Positions 52,222 through 61,225 of a stretch of 64,000 nucleotides of DNA are shown piece after piece (position 1 is the first letter of the stretch; the number at the start of each line of letters is the position of its first letter). Under the pieces are notes generated by a model. That model made no database searches, was not told the DNA's origin, and was given only the letters and a program-made list of their open reading frames with translations. Origin of the DNA: Lachnospiraceae bacterium (GTDB lineage: Bacteria; Bacillota; Clostridia; Lachnospirales; Lachnospiraceae); assembly GCA_014804365.1 (NCBI GenBank), contig JAAUZX010000014.1, positions 16,118-80,117 on the forward strand, in the 5' to 3' direction. A program made the translations under genes and the position numbers.

Positions 52222-53232
52222 ATGGATAACTTAATGATTCCCAAAGATTACAAATCCGCGCTGAATCTGCACGACACACAGATCGGCATCAAGACTGTCA
52301 AAGACTTTTTTCAGGTGCTGTTAGCGGAAGAGCTGCACCTGCTGCGCGTATCCGCACCGCTTTTCGTGGACCCGGCTTCCGGTCTGAACGATAACCTAAA
52401 CGGCGTGGAACGCCCGGTGTCCTTCGGCATCAAAGAGCAGAACGAAGCACAGGCGGAGATCGTGCACTCCCTTGCGAAATGGAAGCGCATGGCACTGCAA
52501 AAATACGGTTTTACACATGGTGAAGGGCTCTACACGGATATGAGCGCCATCCGCAGAGACGAGACAACAGACAACATTCACTCTATCTACGTTGATCAGT
52601 GGGACTGGGAAAAGATCATCTCCCGCGAGGAACGCACATTGGACTATCTGAAAGAAACTGTCAGAGCCGTCTACAAAGTGCTGCGCAAAACCGAGAAATA
52701 TATGGCGATCCGCTATGATTATATCAGCGAGATCCTGCCCCACGACATCTTCTTTATCACGACACAGGAACTGGAAAATATGTTCCCCGAATATACGCCG
52801 AAGGAGCGTGAATATTACATAACCAAAGCGAAGGGCGCTGTCTGCGTCATGCAGATCGGCGATTTGCTGGAATCCGGCGTAAAACACGACGGACGCGCTC
52901 CGGACTATGACGATTGGGCTCTGAATGCCGATATCTTAGTCTACTATCCAGTACTGGACATTGCTCTGGAGCTGTCTTCCATGGGCATACGTGTAGACAA
53001 GGATTCGCTGCTTAGCCAGCTCGACAAGGCCGGCTGCCCCGAAAGAGCCGAGCTTCCTTTCCAGAAGGCAATTCTGAACGAGGAGCTTCCCTTCACCATC
53101 GGCGGCGGTATCGGACAGTCCCGAATCTGTATGTTTTTCCTGCGAAAAGCGCACATCGGCGAAGTACAGTCTTCCCTGTGGCCGGAAGATGTGACAAACG
53201 AAGCGCTGGCAAACGGAATACAGTTGCTTTGA
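52222..53232 (+). CDS. asnA: Aspartate-ammonia ligase
   Basis: Ammonia-dependent asparagine synthetase (336 residues), ATP + aspartate + ammonia to asparagine, related to class II aminoacyl-tRNA synthetases. Motifs: LNDNLNGVERPVSF, ALQKYGFTHGEGLYTDMSAIRRDE, NIHSIYVDQWDWEKII and the C-terminal ATP-site FTIGGGIGQSRICMFFLRKAHIGEVQ. Length equals E. coli AsnA (330). The start at 52222 is set by GCGAGG and by homology; the ORF runs further upstream with unrelated sequence. Monocistronic. Confidence 0.96.
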   Translation: MDNLMIPKDYKSALNLHDTQIGIKTVKDFFQVLLAEELHLLRVSAPLFVDPASGLNDNLNGVERPVSFGIKEQNEAQAEIVHSLAKWKRMALQKYGFTHGEGLYTDMSAIRRDETTDNIHSIYVDQWDWEKIISREERTLDYLKETVRAVYKVLRKTEKYMAIRYDYISEILPHDIFFITTQELENMFPEYTPKEREYYITKAKGAVCVMQIGDLLESGVKHDGRAPDYDDWALNADILVYYPVLDIALELSSMGIRVDKDSLLSQLDKAGCPERAELPFQKAILNEELPFTIGGGIGQSRICMFFLRKAHIGEVQSSLWPEDVTNEALANGIQLL

Positions 53233-53253
53233 TAAATTAACGTTATTCCGTTT
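53211..53253 (+). terminator. Terminator overlapping the asnA 3' end
   Basis: AAACGGAATA (inside the last codons) pairs perfectly with TATTCCGTTT (53244-53253). It is followed by a T-rich tract at 53254-53270. The 23-nt loop is long, so moderate confidence. Confidence 0.5.
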
Positions 53254-53273
53254 ATACTTATTTATTTTTTCGC

Positions 53274-53302
53274 TTGACTTTTTCTCATTCATGCTGTATG
53301 AT
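53274..53302 (+). promoter_or_regulatory. Promoter of the Uma2 gene
   Basis: TTGACT (53274-53279), 17-bp spacer, TATGAT (53297-53302). The transcript would have a leader of about 125 nt. Confidence 0.7.
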
Positions 53303-53349
53303 AAGTCCAACATGAGTAATCAATGAACCGTGCATTCGCACATTCAGGC

Positions 53350-53397
53350 AACTTCTGCCGCTTTACTCACAATCATAATTAAATAGCGGCAGAGGTT
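53350..53397 (+). promoter_or_regulatory. Stem-loop in the Uma2 leader
   Basis: AACTTCTGCCGCT (53350-53362) pairs with AGCGGCAGAGGTT (53385-53397) with one mismatch. A third TTCTGCCG copy follows just before the ribosome site (about 53411), so alternative pairing is possible. Confidence 0.5.
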
Positions 53398-53435
53398 ATC
53401 CATATGAACCTTCTGCCGAAAAGGAGGGTATCACT

Positions 53436-54011
53436 ATGGAAGCAGCATTAATTGAAAGAGAGGAACAGTTTATGACCATTGAAGGAGGCAAATCCTACAC
53501 AACCGCGGATATTGAGGCGCTGCCCGACGGAGAGCGTGCCGAGCTGATCGACGGCCAGATGTTTATTATGGAATCCCCGTCCGTAACGCACCAGAGAATT
53601 CTCGGAGAACTTTATGTACAGATCAACCTGTATATTAAGAAGAATAATGGTCCGTGCGAGGTATTTCTGCCGTTCGGAGTATATGTGGCTGACGATACCC
53701 GCAATTATGTGGAGCCTGATCTTTCCATCGTCTGCAAACCGGATAAGTTGGACGAAAAAGGCTGCCACGGCGCACCGGACTGGGTGATCGAGATCACCTC
53801 GCCATCTAATAAAATCATGGATTACGGGCGGAAGCTCTCACTCTATCAGGAGAATGGCGTTCGGGAATACTGGATCATCGATCCGAAGCAGAAATTCGTT
53901 ACAATATATAACTTTGAGCATGGAGAAGGACCTGTGATCCATCCTTTCTCCGAGCCTGTAAAGGCGGGGATTTATCCGGATCTGCATCTCGATTTTACAC
54001 AATTTATGTAA
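53436..54011 (+). CDS. Uma2-family (DUF820) PD-(D/E)XK protein
   Basis: A 191-residue protein of the Uma2/DUF820 family, a restriction-endonuclease-like fold of unknown biological target. Core motifs: TTADIEALPDGERAELIDGQMF, VFLPFGVYVADDTRNYVEPDLSIVC (active-site PD), PDWVIEITSPSNKIMDYGRKLSLYQENGVREYWIIDP (E-x-T/S...). Active-site positions look intact. AAGGAGGG precedes the start. It stands alone. Confidence 0.88.
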   Translation: MEAALIEREEQFMTIEGGKSYTTADIEALPDGERAELIDGQMFIMESPSVTHQRILGELYVQINLYIKKNNGPCEVFLPFGVYVADDTRNYVEPDLSIVCKPDKLDEKGCHGAPDWVIEITSPSNKIMDYGRKLSLYQENGVREYWIIDPKQKFVTIYNFEHGEGPVIHPFSEPVKAGIYPDLHLDFTQFM

Positions 54012-54093
54012 ACCAGCCAAAAAATTGATCTTCGTTGAGTTGAGAGATTCACTTCACGAAATCGAAAATATGTAGGAATTTCCTATACAATAA

Positions 54094-54116
54094 AGAGGGG
54101 ATCACCGATCCCCTCT
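54094..54116 (-). terminator. Terminator of the alpha-galactoside operon
   Basis: Perfect 10-bp stem AGAGGGGATC/GATCCCCTCT with a 3-nt loop, then TTTATTG on the minus strand, 18 bp beyond the GH36 stop. Confidence 0.9.
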
Positions 54117-54134
54117 ACACTCTGTTACTTTTTC

Positions 54135-56513
54135 CTATTCCATAAAATAGATTCTGGAAGCAAAATCCGGAAAATGCCTCACCTCATCACTATAGCCTGT
54201 GCCGCCAAATGCCTGCTTTAGTCTGACACCGCCGTACATCAGCGCATCACCGTAGGCATAAAGATCTTCCGTTTCCCCGTCCATCTTCACGAACCTGGCA
54301 ACAGTTCTGTGCAGCAGGGAATCCTGTTTAATATGGATCGGCGATACGGTATTGACCAGATCTCCGAATTCCCTCACGTCATATTTCAGCGTTCTGTTGT
54401 AGAAATGATATTTCCGTTCGGAATCAAGTCCTTTTGCCTTATAGAACGCATACTGTGTGTTCGGTGCCACCAGCTTCTGAAGCAGAAATCCCACAGCTTT
54501 CGAACGGTCTTCCGACACACAAGTCCACTCTGTCACATTGCCGTTATTTCCGCTCAGACAACTGCCGTCCCCCTGCTCTGAAAATGTCCTGCCACGATAG
54601 AACGTGCCCCATTGCAGCACTTCGCGCCACTCCTTATACAGCTCGATCTGCGCTTTTACCGCTGCCAGTTCTTCTTTCTTCATATCGCAGAAATTGCACT
54701 CGTAGCCGCAGATACCGAAGCATGCCACATGGAATCGTGTCTCCAACGGCGTCGTCCTGAGTGTCTGATGGTTCGGACAGGCGGACACATGGGCGCTGAC
54801 TGCGGACATCGGGTAACCGTAACTGTACCCTGTCTGAATCTCTGTCCGGCACAGCGCATCCGTATCGTCGCTTGCCCATATCTGCGGGAAATAACACAAT
54901 ATTCCCAGATCAAAGCGGTTCCCGCCCGCCGCGCAGCCTTCGAACAGTATCTCCGGAAACCGTTCCGTCAGCTCCTTCATACAGCGGTACAATCCCATCA
55001 CATAGCGGTGTGCCACCTCTCCCTGTCGCTCAGCGGGCAGCGCCGACGAATAATAATCCGTCACGGTGCGGTTCATATCCCATTTCACATAGGCGATCTC
55101 TGCCGAGGAGAATACGCGGCTCATCTCTTCTATAATATAATCCTGAACCTCTTTTCTCGTCAGATCCAGAATTCTCTGATTTCTTCCCTCGGAATGAGGC
55201 TTGTCCGGAATCATGAGAACCCAGTCCGGATGCTCCTCATATAATTTGCTTTTGACATTGACCATCTCCGGCTCCACCCAGATTCCGAAATCCAGTCCCA
55301 GCTCTTTTACTTTCCGCGCCAGTCCTTCCACGCCGTCAGGCAGTTTCTTCCGGTTCACTTCCCAATCGCCCAGCGACTGCGTATCGTCATCCCTGCTGCC
55401 GAACCATCCGTCATCCATCACAAAAAGCTCAATGCCCACCTCTTTTCCGGCTTTCGCAAGCTGTAAGAGTTTACGCTCATTGATATCAAAATAAGACGCC
55501 TCCCAGCTGTTGAGCAGGATCGGACGAGTCTTGTGTTTCCACTTGCCCCTCACGATATGCTCCCGCACGAACCGGTGCATATGACGGCTCATTCCGTTGT
55601 ATCCCTCATGAGAATAGCTCATCACCGCCTCCGGCGCCTCGAAACACTCTCCCGCACCGATCCGGAAGCAGAAAGACTGCGGATTGATCCCCATGACCAC
55701 CCTTGTCTTACCGTACCCGCTGACTTCCGCCGCCTCATAGTGATTGCCGCTGTAGATCAGGTTAAACCCGTAGCAGTCACCCAAATCCTCCGAAGTTTCC
55801 GGCTTACTCAGCATGACAAACGGATTGGCGCGGTTAGAGGACGTTCCGGTATAGGAAGCGTTCACATGTCTGCCCGACTTAAGGCGCGTATCCGTCCGCT
55901 TCATCTCTCTCGCCCACGCACCGTTAAACGTTGTAAGCACATATTCCGGCGTATCAAAATCCACCTGTGCACTCATGAGTCTCGTGAGCCTGATCTCGTC
56001 CTCGCTGTCGTTAATAAGGCGTGCGCTTCTGGCAATCACGTCACAGTCCTCATACACATAATAATGCAGTTCCAAGGTAAGCGCATACTGCCGGTCCTTT
56101 AGCACAATACACAGATGATCCGTCTCTCCCGCTTCATCATAGGACGCCGGAAGAGTATCATACGCTTCCTTGCCCTTCGTGATCTGTGCCGACTCAAACA
56201 GAAAGTCCGATGTATAACTGCCGTCCGAATGAATCACCTCGATAAAAGGCTCCCGGATATCACCTTTTCCGTAAGAAGACATCTCCAACCGGATATCCTC
56301 CAGCGAAAACGCGGTATTTTCCTGATCATATGCATTGGTATTGCCGGGCATGAATGTATGCTTCTCGACCAAAGCCTTCATATCTTCGTCATCCGTCAGC
56401 GTGATCTTTCTTCCGTAATACAAATGCTCTAAGTGTCCCGTAGGAAGCACACGAAAGCAATACGTCGTATTGTCTGTCTCTAACACATAGTTTTGATTAT
56501 ATTCCCGAATCAT
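54135..56513 (-). CDS. GH36 alpha-galactosidase (transporter-linked)
   Basis: A cytoplasmic alpha-galactosidase of 792 residues, about 55 longer than the mannan-locus enzyme. Barrel motifs DDGWFGSRDDD, FGIWVEPEMV, YVKWDMNR (nucleophile D479) and WASDDTDA (acid/base D549) are intact. No signal peptide. It is last in a TetR / GT-B-like / GPH symporter / GH36 operon, so its substrate is probably an alpha-galactoside (melibiose or raffinose type) imported by the symporter. A 102-bp spacer with a stem-loop separates it from the symporter gene. Confidence 0.93.
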   Translation of the reverse strand: MIREYNQNYVLETDNTTYCFRVLPTGHLEHLYYGRKITLTDDEDMKALVEKHTFMPGNTNAYDQENTAFSLEDIRLEMSSYGKGDIREPFIEVIHSDGSYTSDFLFESAQITKGKEAYDTLPASYDEAGETDHLCIVLKDRQYALTLELHYYVYEDCDVIARSARLINDSEDEIRLTRLMSAQVDFDTPEYVLTTFNGAWAREMKRTDTRLKSGRHVNASYTGTSSNRANPFVMLSKPETSEDLGDCYGFNLIYSGNHYEAAEVSGYGKTRVVMGINPQSFCFRIGAGECFEAPEAVMSYSHEGYNGMSRHMHRFVREHIVRGKWKHKTRPILLNSWEASYFDINERKLLQLAKAGKEVGIELFVMDDGWFGSRDDDTQSLGDWEVNRKKLPDGVEGLARKVKELGLDFGIWVEPEMVNVKSKLYEEHPDWVLMIPDKPHSEGRNQRILDLTRKEVQDYIIEEMSRVFSSAEIAYVKWDMNRTVTDYYSSALPAERQGEVAHRYVMGLYRCMKELTERFPEILFEGCAAGGNRFDLGILCYFPQIWASDDTDALCRTEIQTGYSYGYPMSAVSAHVSACPNHQTLRTTPLETRFHVACFGICGYECNFCDMKKEELAAVKAQIELYKEWREVLQWGTFYRGRTFSEQGDGSCLSGNNGNVTEWTCVSEDRSKAVGFLLQKLVAPNTQYAFYKAKGLDSERKYHFYNRTLKYDVREFGDLVNTVSPIHIKQDSLLHRTVARFVKMDGETEDLYAYGDALMYGGVRLKQAFGGTGYSDEVRHFPDFASRIYFME

Positions 56514-56570
56514 ACGTTATCCCTCTTTTCGTTACCATTCACACTCACGCAATTATTCCTTATACGCTCA

Positions 56571-56603
56571 GAATGCGCCATACCCTAAGTGCATGGCGCA
56601 TTC
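56571..56603 (-). promoter_or_regulatory. Intercistronic stem-loop between symporter and GH36 genes
   Basis: Perfect 11-bp stem GAATGCGCCAT/ATGGCGCATTC with an 11-nt loop and no T-run on the minus strand. It shares the GAATGC...GCATTC core and a nearby CAGAC with the two liv-operon hairpins. Confidence 0.7.
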
Positions 56604-56615
56604 CAGACATTCACA

Positions 56616-57998
56616 TTACGCTTCCTGCTGCCGCTTGCTCTTGATCTGTTCTGCGATCTCTTCCACCTTCTGCTCGGTAAGAATAAATTTTCTATGGAAA
56701 AGAAATACTGCAAGCAAAAGACCCGCAATGGGGATCACTGTCATGGTCATCCGCAGACCGAATACAGAGCTTCCCGCCACCTCTGCCGCCACAGCGTCCG
56801 TTGTATCGTTACTCAAATTACAGATTTCGAGACATTCGGAAGCGATCAGTGCTGCCACACCGGAGGCAAGCTTCACTACGAAGGTCTGCATGGAAAATAT
56901 GACACTCTCGTCACGTCTGTTGTTTTTCAGTTCACCATAGTCTACCGTATTAGCAAGAAATACCGTAGTCAGCACGGTCAGCATACCAAACGCCGTAAAT
57001 ACGAAGAACGCGGGAACAAACAAGATAAAAATATTGGTTAATCCCAGACACATGAGGATAAACAGCAATGCATAACCCGTGATTGCCATAACGAAACTTA
57101 CGTAAAATACTTGCAGAGAACTGATAAACTTACGCAACACCGGATAGAACAGCATCATGGACAGAATCTGGATGCCGCCGCCAAAAGTGTTAAAAAGCGT
57201 ATATCCGTTGTACCATGTATCGCCGCCAAAATCGTATTTAAAGAAATAGATCAACAGATTCGACGTAATGTATAAAGAGCAGTTAATCAGCACAATCGAG
57301 ATCACCACGATCATTGTCTGATCATTCTGAACCAATGCCTTGAACATCTGTCCTACGGACGGTGCCTCCACATCCACGGTGGATTTCTCTTTGATATTCA
57401 AACAGGTGATGATGATAAATACAACGAACAAAACAGCAATGATCAATGCGAATTTCTGGAAACCGCTACGCTCATCGCCCTGTCCCAACGCCTGTACACA
57501 CATCACAGTAATGATCGTGATGAGCGCAGAACCCACTCCCGCGCAGGAACGTGCCAGAGTAGTAAGCCCTTCACGCTCTCTGCCGCCCTCTGTAAAAGCC
57601 GGGATCATGGACCAATATGGAATGTCCATCATCGTGTAAGTGACACCCCACACAATATAAGTAATCGCGGCATACGCCACCAGACCGCTGCCATTAAGAG
57701 CGGGCGGCGCAGTAAACATGACTACCAGAATCACTGCATTCAGAATCGTTCCGATCAACAGCCACGGGCGGAATTTTCCCCACTTTGTTCTGGTCTTCGC
57801 CACCAGCACACCCATAATCGGATCGTTAAATGCATCAAACACACGCGCCGCCATCAGGATAATTCCCATCGCGAGCGCACTCACTCCCAGAATATCCTGA
57901 TAATAATACAGGATATAGCTTGCGGAAAGCATGTATACCATGTCTTTTCCGACCGCGCCTAAACCATAAGATACTTTTTCTTTCGCTGTCAGTTTCAT
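56616..57998 (-). CDS. GPH-family sugar:cation symporter (MelB-like)
   Basis: A 460-residue transporter with twelve predicted helices. The glycoside-pentoside-hexuronide signature is clear: KVSYGLGAVGKDMVYMLSASYILYYYQD, RVFDAFNDPIMG and KTRTKWGKFRPWLLIG. It imports a sugar with sodium or protons. Between a GT-B-like gene and a GH36 alpha-galactosidase gene, an alpha-galactoside substrate is the simplest guess. The C-terminal tail (KVEEIAEQIKSKRQQEA) is charged and cytoplasmic. Confidence 0.92.
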   Translation of the reverse strand: MKLTAKEKVSYGLGAVGKDMVYMLSASYILYYYQDILGVSALAMGIILMAARVFDAFNDPIMGVLVAKTRTKWGKFRPWLLIGTILNAVILVVMFTAPPALNGSGLVAYAAITYIVWGVTYTMMDIPYWSMIPAFTEGGREREGLTTLARSCAGVGSALITIITVMCVQALGQGDERSGFQKFALIIAVLFVVFIIITCLNIKEKSTVDVEAPSVGQMFKALVQNDQTMIVVISIVLINCSLYITSNLLIYFFKYDFGGDTWYNGYTLFNTFGGGIQILSMMLFYPVLRKFISSLQVFYVSFVMAITGYALLFILMCLGLTNIFILFVPAFFVFTAFGMLTVLTTVFLANTVDYGELKNNRRDESVIFSMQTFVVKLASGVAALIASECLEICNLSNDTTDAVAAEVAGSSVFGLRMTMTVIPIAGLLLAVFLFHRKFILTEQKVEEIAEQIKSKRQQEA

Positions 57999-58019
57999 AT
58001 ATGACTTCTCCTCCTCTTT

Positions 58020-58090
58020 TTTGTTTCTGTTTTGCTGTTCTGCTTCATATCGTGCTGTTTTGCTTTGTTTCTTGCTGTTTTGCTTCCTAT
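58020..58090. repeat. Short low-complexity repeat (CTGTTTTGCTT units)
   Basis: Degenerate copies of GCTGTTTTGCTT occur four or five times in the 115-bp gap between the GT-B-like gene and the symporter gene. On the transcribed minus strand this is an A-rich tract just upstream of the symporter ribosome site. It may be a slippage-prone repeat. Confidence 0.6.
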
Positions 58091-58113
58091 TATATAGTTC
58101 TGTTTCGCTGGTT

Positions 58114-59595
58114 TTACGCCCGCTTACCTTTTCCCGCCATAGCCAGCTCCACTACTTTATATGCACCGTCATAGACACCTGCCGCCTTGTTCTTTACTAT
58201 ATTTTCACACATATCCGCCAACAGGCTCTTCTCTTCTGTAAACAGTCTGATCATCTGCAGCGTATGCGGAATGTCTCTGCACTCTAAGGTGCCGTCGCCG
58301 ATCTCCGCCGAGTGGATCGCGCCCCACTGTTCATGTCCGCCCACACGCTTGATAAACAGCTTCGGTACCGGATAGAATGCGAGTTCGCTGGGCTTCGTCA
58401 CCAGCACGTCACAGCTTCGCATCAGCAGATTCGTGCAGTATACCGCTTCGAAGATATTCATATGCCAGAATGCATGGATGCCCTGCACTTCTCCTGTAAG
58501 CGCTTCTTTGGCAAACCGCTCCGTTTCTTTCCACTGATCGAAGTGCTCCGTAGATACTTCCTTCAATGCAGGAATCTCACTCACCAATTCCTCCCACACA
58601 TTGCGGTAATCTCCCACATTCACATAGAGCGCCGCCTTATTCTTGCGAATGAGCGGAAGCAGCGATCTGATGATTGCCGAGAAGATCTCTTTCTGTGCAC
58701 CCGCTCCGCCGATGGTCAGCAGGAAACGGATTGGCTTTCCCTCCTCCTGCCGCTTCAATCTGGCCTCACAGTCCGCCTCGATATTGCTCACCAGTTCATG
58801 ATCGATATAGTGTCCCGTATATACCAATGCATCGTCCGGCATAGGCTGCAGAACATCATTCCCCTGCATGCCGTTTAAGATACGGTAGCCCTGGTAGGCA
58901 TAATGTGTCTGCACCGTGTGAAGGCTTCCCTCCGACAGATGAAGCGCCATCGGCCAGTTGTCCGGTATCGCATTGACCACCTGCTTCATTCCCGCATGGA
59001 TCGCTGCCTGCGCTGGCCATACGTGAGTCGCCACCACCGGAATATCCTTCGGCACGTTCCGATATACCGGAGCCATCAGCTCTGCGTTCATCTGATCCGA
59101 CGCATTATAGCTCAGCTTTCGGAATCCCTCATAATTCATAGGCTCCCACACCAGCTTGTTAAACAGCCTACTCTTACCAGATAATCTGGAACCAAGCGAA
59201 TAGAGTTCATTCTGTGCGCTGATTACCTTCGTACAAGTAGTCTGCTTGTAGGAATTCAGATCCATCCAGTATGGTGTATAACCCATGGAATTTGCCGCCG
59301 ACGCGATTGCCATGGATATTCTGTAATGCCCGAATCCCATACGGATGTTGCCCACGATGATCCCCTTGTCTGTGTCAAAAGCAGCGCCTTCCTTACTGCT
59401 GCCCGGCTCCCCGAGCCGTACATCCATAACCCCTAAAGAATCGCCGATATGCGCATTCTTTTCGATGATGACCGGATAATCCACGGCACTGTCATCGCCA
59501 AATTTCCTGCTGTACTTCTGCTTTGACCGCAGCGCTTTGCGATATACCTTTTCACTCATCGGATTGCCGAAAATAACTTTTGATTTCTCACTCAT
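58114..59595 (-). CDS. Uncharacterised GT-B-like glycosyltransferase-fold protein
   Basis: A 493-residue soluble protein. The segment GIIVGNIRMGFGHYRISMAIASAANSMGYTPYWMDLNSY resembles the N-terminal GT-B nucleotide-sugar region of MurG/diacylglycerol-glucosyltransferase-like enzymes. The second half has FLLTIGGAGAQKEIFSAII and a C-terminal CDVLVTKPSELAFYPVPKLFIKRVGGHEQWGA region, reminiscent of the donor-binding half. I do not recognise a characterised member; it may belong to one of the newer DUF families. It lies between a TetR regulator and a GPH symporter, suggesting a role in galactoside or storage-glycan metabolism. Catalysis is unproven. Confidence 0.6.
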   Translation of the reverse strand: MSEKSKVIFGNPMSEKVYRKALRSKQKYSRKFGDDSAVDYPVIIEKNAHIGDSLGVMDVRLGEPGSSKEGAAFDTDKGIIVGNIRMGFGHYRISMAIASAANSMGYTPYWMDLNSYKQTTCTKVISAQNELYSLGSRLSGKSRLFNKLVWEPMNYEGFRKLSYNASDQMNAELMAPVYRNVPKDIPVVATHVWPAQAAIHAGMKQVVNAIPDNWPMALHLSEGSLHTVQTHYAYQGYRILNGMQGNDVLQPMPDDALVYTGHYIDHELVSNIEADCEARLKRQEEGKPIRFLLTIGGAGAQKEIFSAIIRSLLPLIRKNKAALYVNVGDYRNVWEELVSEIPALKEVSTEHFDQWKETERFAKEALTGEVQGIHAFWHMNIFEAVYCTNLLMRSCDVLVTKPSELAFYPVPKLFIKRVGGHEQWGAIHSAEIGDGTLECRDIPHTLQMIRLFTEEKSLLADMCENIVKNKAAGVYDGAYKVVELAMAGKGKRA

Positions 59596-59702
59596 ATCTG
59601 CACTTGTACTCCTTTCATTCTATCCTGCTATGTTGCTGTCTTCCATTATATTCTGTCAGGCTATCGGTTTTCCATACTGATATCCATGCCCCTTTCTCCT
59701 GC

Positions 59703-60275
59703 TCACTCCCTCTTATCGTGCACCCTGATCCCTTCCATGAGTATGCTCACCACCTCGTCCAGTGCATCCTGATAAGTGATCCTGTTTCGGATCAATACAT
59801 CCCTTCGGAAAAATTGTTCCACCGACGCTTCCAGCATCATCTTAAGGATAGGAATCTTCACCGGTTTAATACAGCCTTCTGCAATTCCCTGTTCCAGCAG
59901 TTCGATGATTGTCTCCCAGCCGGTTTCCAGCCGAAGTTCCACCTGATCATAGATTCTGGGATATTTGTCCTTTAGGAGATAAAGTTGACGAAGATCCACA
60001 TCTTTATACCCCTCCGGAAGCACCCCGAGCACTTTGTGTATCTTCTCAGCCGTACTAAGCCTGTCATCCTCGATCACCTTCCGTTCGCTTTCCTTGATCT
60101 TGTCGAACATGTAGTCCACCATAGTCAGAAACAGCGCTTCCTTATCATCGAAAACCTTATACAGCGTTTTCTTGCTGATTTTCAGCCGTTCTGCGATGTC
60201 ATCCATGGTAAACTTCAGCCCCTTGTCGTTAAAAACCTGAAGAGTACCCTTTAAGATCATTTCTTTTAGCTCCAT
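59703..60275 (-). CDS. TetR-family transcriptional regulator
   Basis: A 190-residue repressor. The N-terminal helix-turn-helix is FNDKGLKFTMDDIAERLKISKKTLYKVFDDKEALFLTMVDYMFD. The helical ligand-binding domain has no close specificity clue. AGGAGG precedes the start. It is the first gene of the operon that continues with the GT-B-like protein (107 bp downstream), the symporter and the GH36 enzyme, so it probably controls them and itself. I see no clear operator apart from the palindromic repeat at 60309-60341, whose second copy elsewhere argues against it being the specific operator. Confidence 0.9.
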   Translation of the reverse strand: MELKEMILKGTLQVFNDKGLKFTMDDIAERLKISKKTLYKVFDDKEALFLTMVDYMFDKIKESERKVIEDDRLSTAEKIHKVLGVLPEGYKDVDLRQLYLLKDKYPRIYDQVELRLETGWETIIELLEQGIAEGCIKPVKIPILKMMLEASVEQFFRRDVLIRNRITYQDALDEVVSILMEGIRVHDKRE

Positions 60276-60308
60276 CGACCGCCCTCCTGTCCATATCTAA
60301 GTAATTTT

Positions 60309-60341
60309 GTAACTGTTCAGACCCCTGTTCTTCACAGTTAC
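60309..60341. repeat. 33-bp palindromic repeat, copy 2
   Basis: GTAACTGTTCAGA...TTCACAGTTAC, identical to the copy at 7-39 except for two bases in the loop region. It lies 33 bp upstream of the TetR start codon. Confidence 0.7.
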
Positions 60342-60450
60342 GGAATTTTTCGTTCTGTGCTTATCACATTTTGAATTACACATAAGCCAAGGAAACTGCT
60401 TTTCTTTTTCTAGTTTCCTTTATTCTAATACTATTCTGTAAAAAAAACAA

Positions 60451-60476
60451 GAAACTCTTTTCACAAAAAGAGTTTC
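60451..60476. terminator. Terminator of the YczE-like gene
   Basis: Perfect 11-bp stem GAAACTCTTTT/AAAAGAGTTTC with T-runs on both sides (TTGTTTTTTTT on the minus strand, CGTTTTTT on the plus strand). Confidence 0.9.
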
Positions 60477-60526
60477 CGTTTTTTATGAATAATTACCATA
60501 ATTTAGTTAAAATGCCCCGCCCGGCC

Positions 60527-61174
60527 TTAATCAGTTTCTTCCTTTCGCACATTTGGTCTCCTCCCATACCGGATCGGCTCCGCCACTGTCCAATTGAAAA
60601 AAGCGATCAGCGGTCCCATGAAAAAGGCCGTCACCACAGTGCCGATCCCCACCGTCGCGCCGAAACAAAATCCCACCAGTGTACAGAACAGATCCGAAGA
60701 TATCCTGCAGATCTGAAACTTCCATTTTCTCTTCTCAGAAATGATCAGGGAAACCGCATCGTAAGTGGATACACCCATGTCCGCCGTAAAATAGAGTGCC
60801 GCGGAAAAACACATAATGACGATCCCCAGCAGAAGAACTCCAAACCTGACAGGCACGGACGGCTCCGGCATCAGCCTTTCAAAGAGCTTCGATGAATAAT
60901 CCGCCACATAGCCCAGCAGAAAAATATTGATCAGAGTACCCAGACCGATCTTCTTTCTGTCCGCCAGAAAAATGACGATCAGCATCAACAGATTCACCAC
61001 GGCATATACGGTACCGAACCCCGGCGCACCCTCCGGCATGATATAAAAAATCCCGTGTACAAACACCTGAAACGGATCCAGACCCAGAGCCGAAAAATTG
61101 AACATTCCGACGCTGAAACCGCAGATCAGTACACCGATTATTGTCATCCATATTCTTCTTGTACGTTCCTGCAT
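60527..61174 (-). CDS. YczE/YyaS/YitT-family membrane protein
   Basis: A 215-residue membrane protein with five to six helices. The pattern GVLICGFSVGMFNFSALGLDPFQVFVHG and later ALYFTADMGVSTYDAVSLIISEK (Gly-Leu/Val-x-Pro/Thr-x-Asp repeats) is typical of YczE/YitT proteins, whose function is unknown. It is the second gene of a short unit: the 380-codon ORF ends 51 bp upstream... in transcription order the YczE gene lies before the terminator at 60451, and the unknown membrane gene at 61226-62347 precedes it. Confidence 0.8.
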   Translation of the reverse strand: MQERTRRIWMTIIGVLICGFSVGMFNFSALGLDPFQVFVHGIFYIMPEGAPGFGTVYAVVNLLMLIVIFLADRKKIGLGTLINIFLLGYVADYSSKLFERLMPEPSVPVRFGVLLLGIVIMCFSAALYFTADMGVSTYDAVSLIISEKRKWKFQICRISSDLFCTLVGFCFGATVGIGTVVTAFFMGPLIAFFNWTVAEPIRYGRRPNVRKEETD

Positions 61175-61225
61175 TCTTTTCTCCTCATATAACCTATTTT
61201 GCCCCTTGGACCAATCGTGAAGAAA

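Noticed and set aside
58020..58090. CRISPR-like repeats
   Set aside because: Units are short, degenerate and without uniform spacers; no cas genes in the window.
60309..60341. Palindrome as the specific operator of the TetR regulator
   Set aside because: A nearly identical copy lies at the other end of the window next to an unrelated gene, so a dispersed repeat is more likely.
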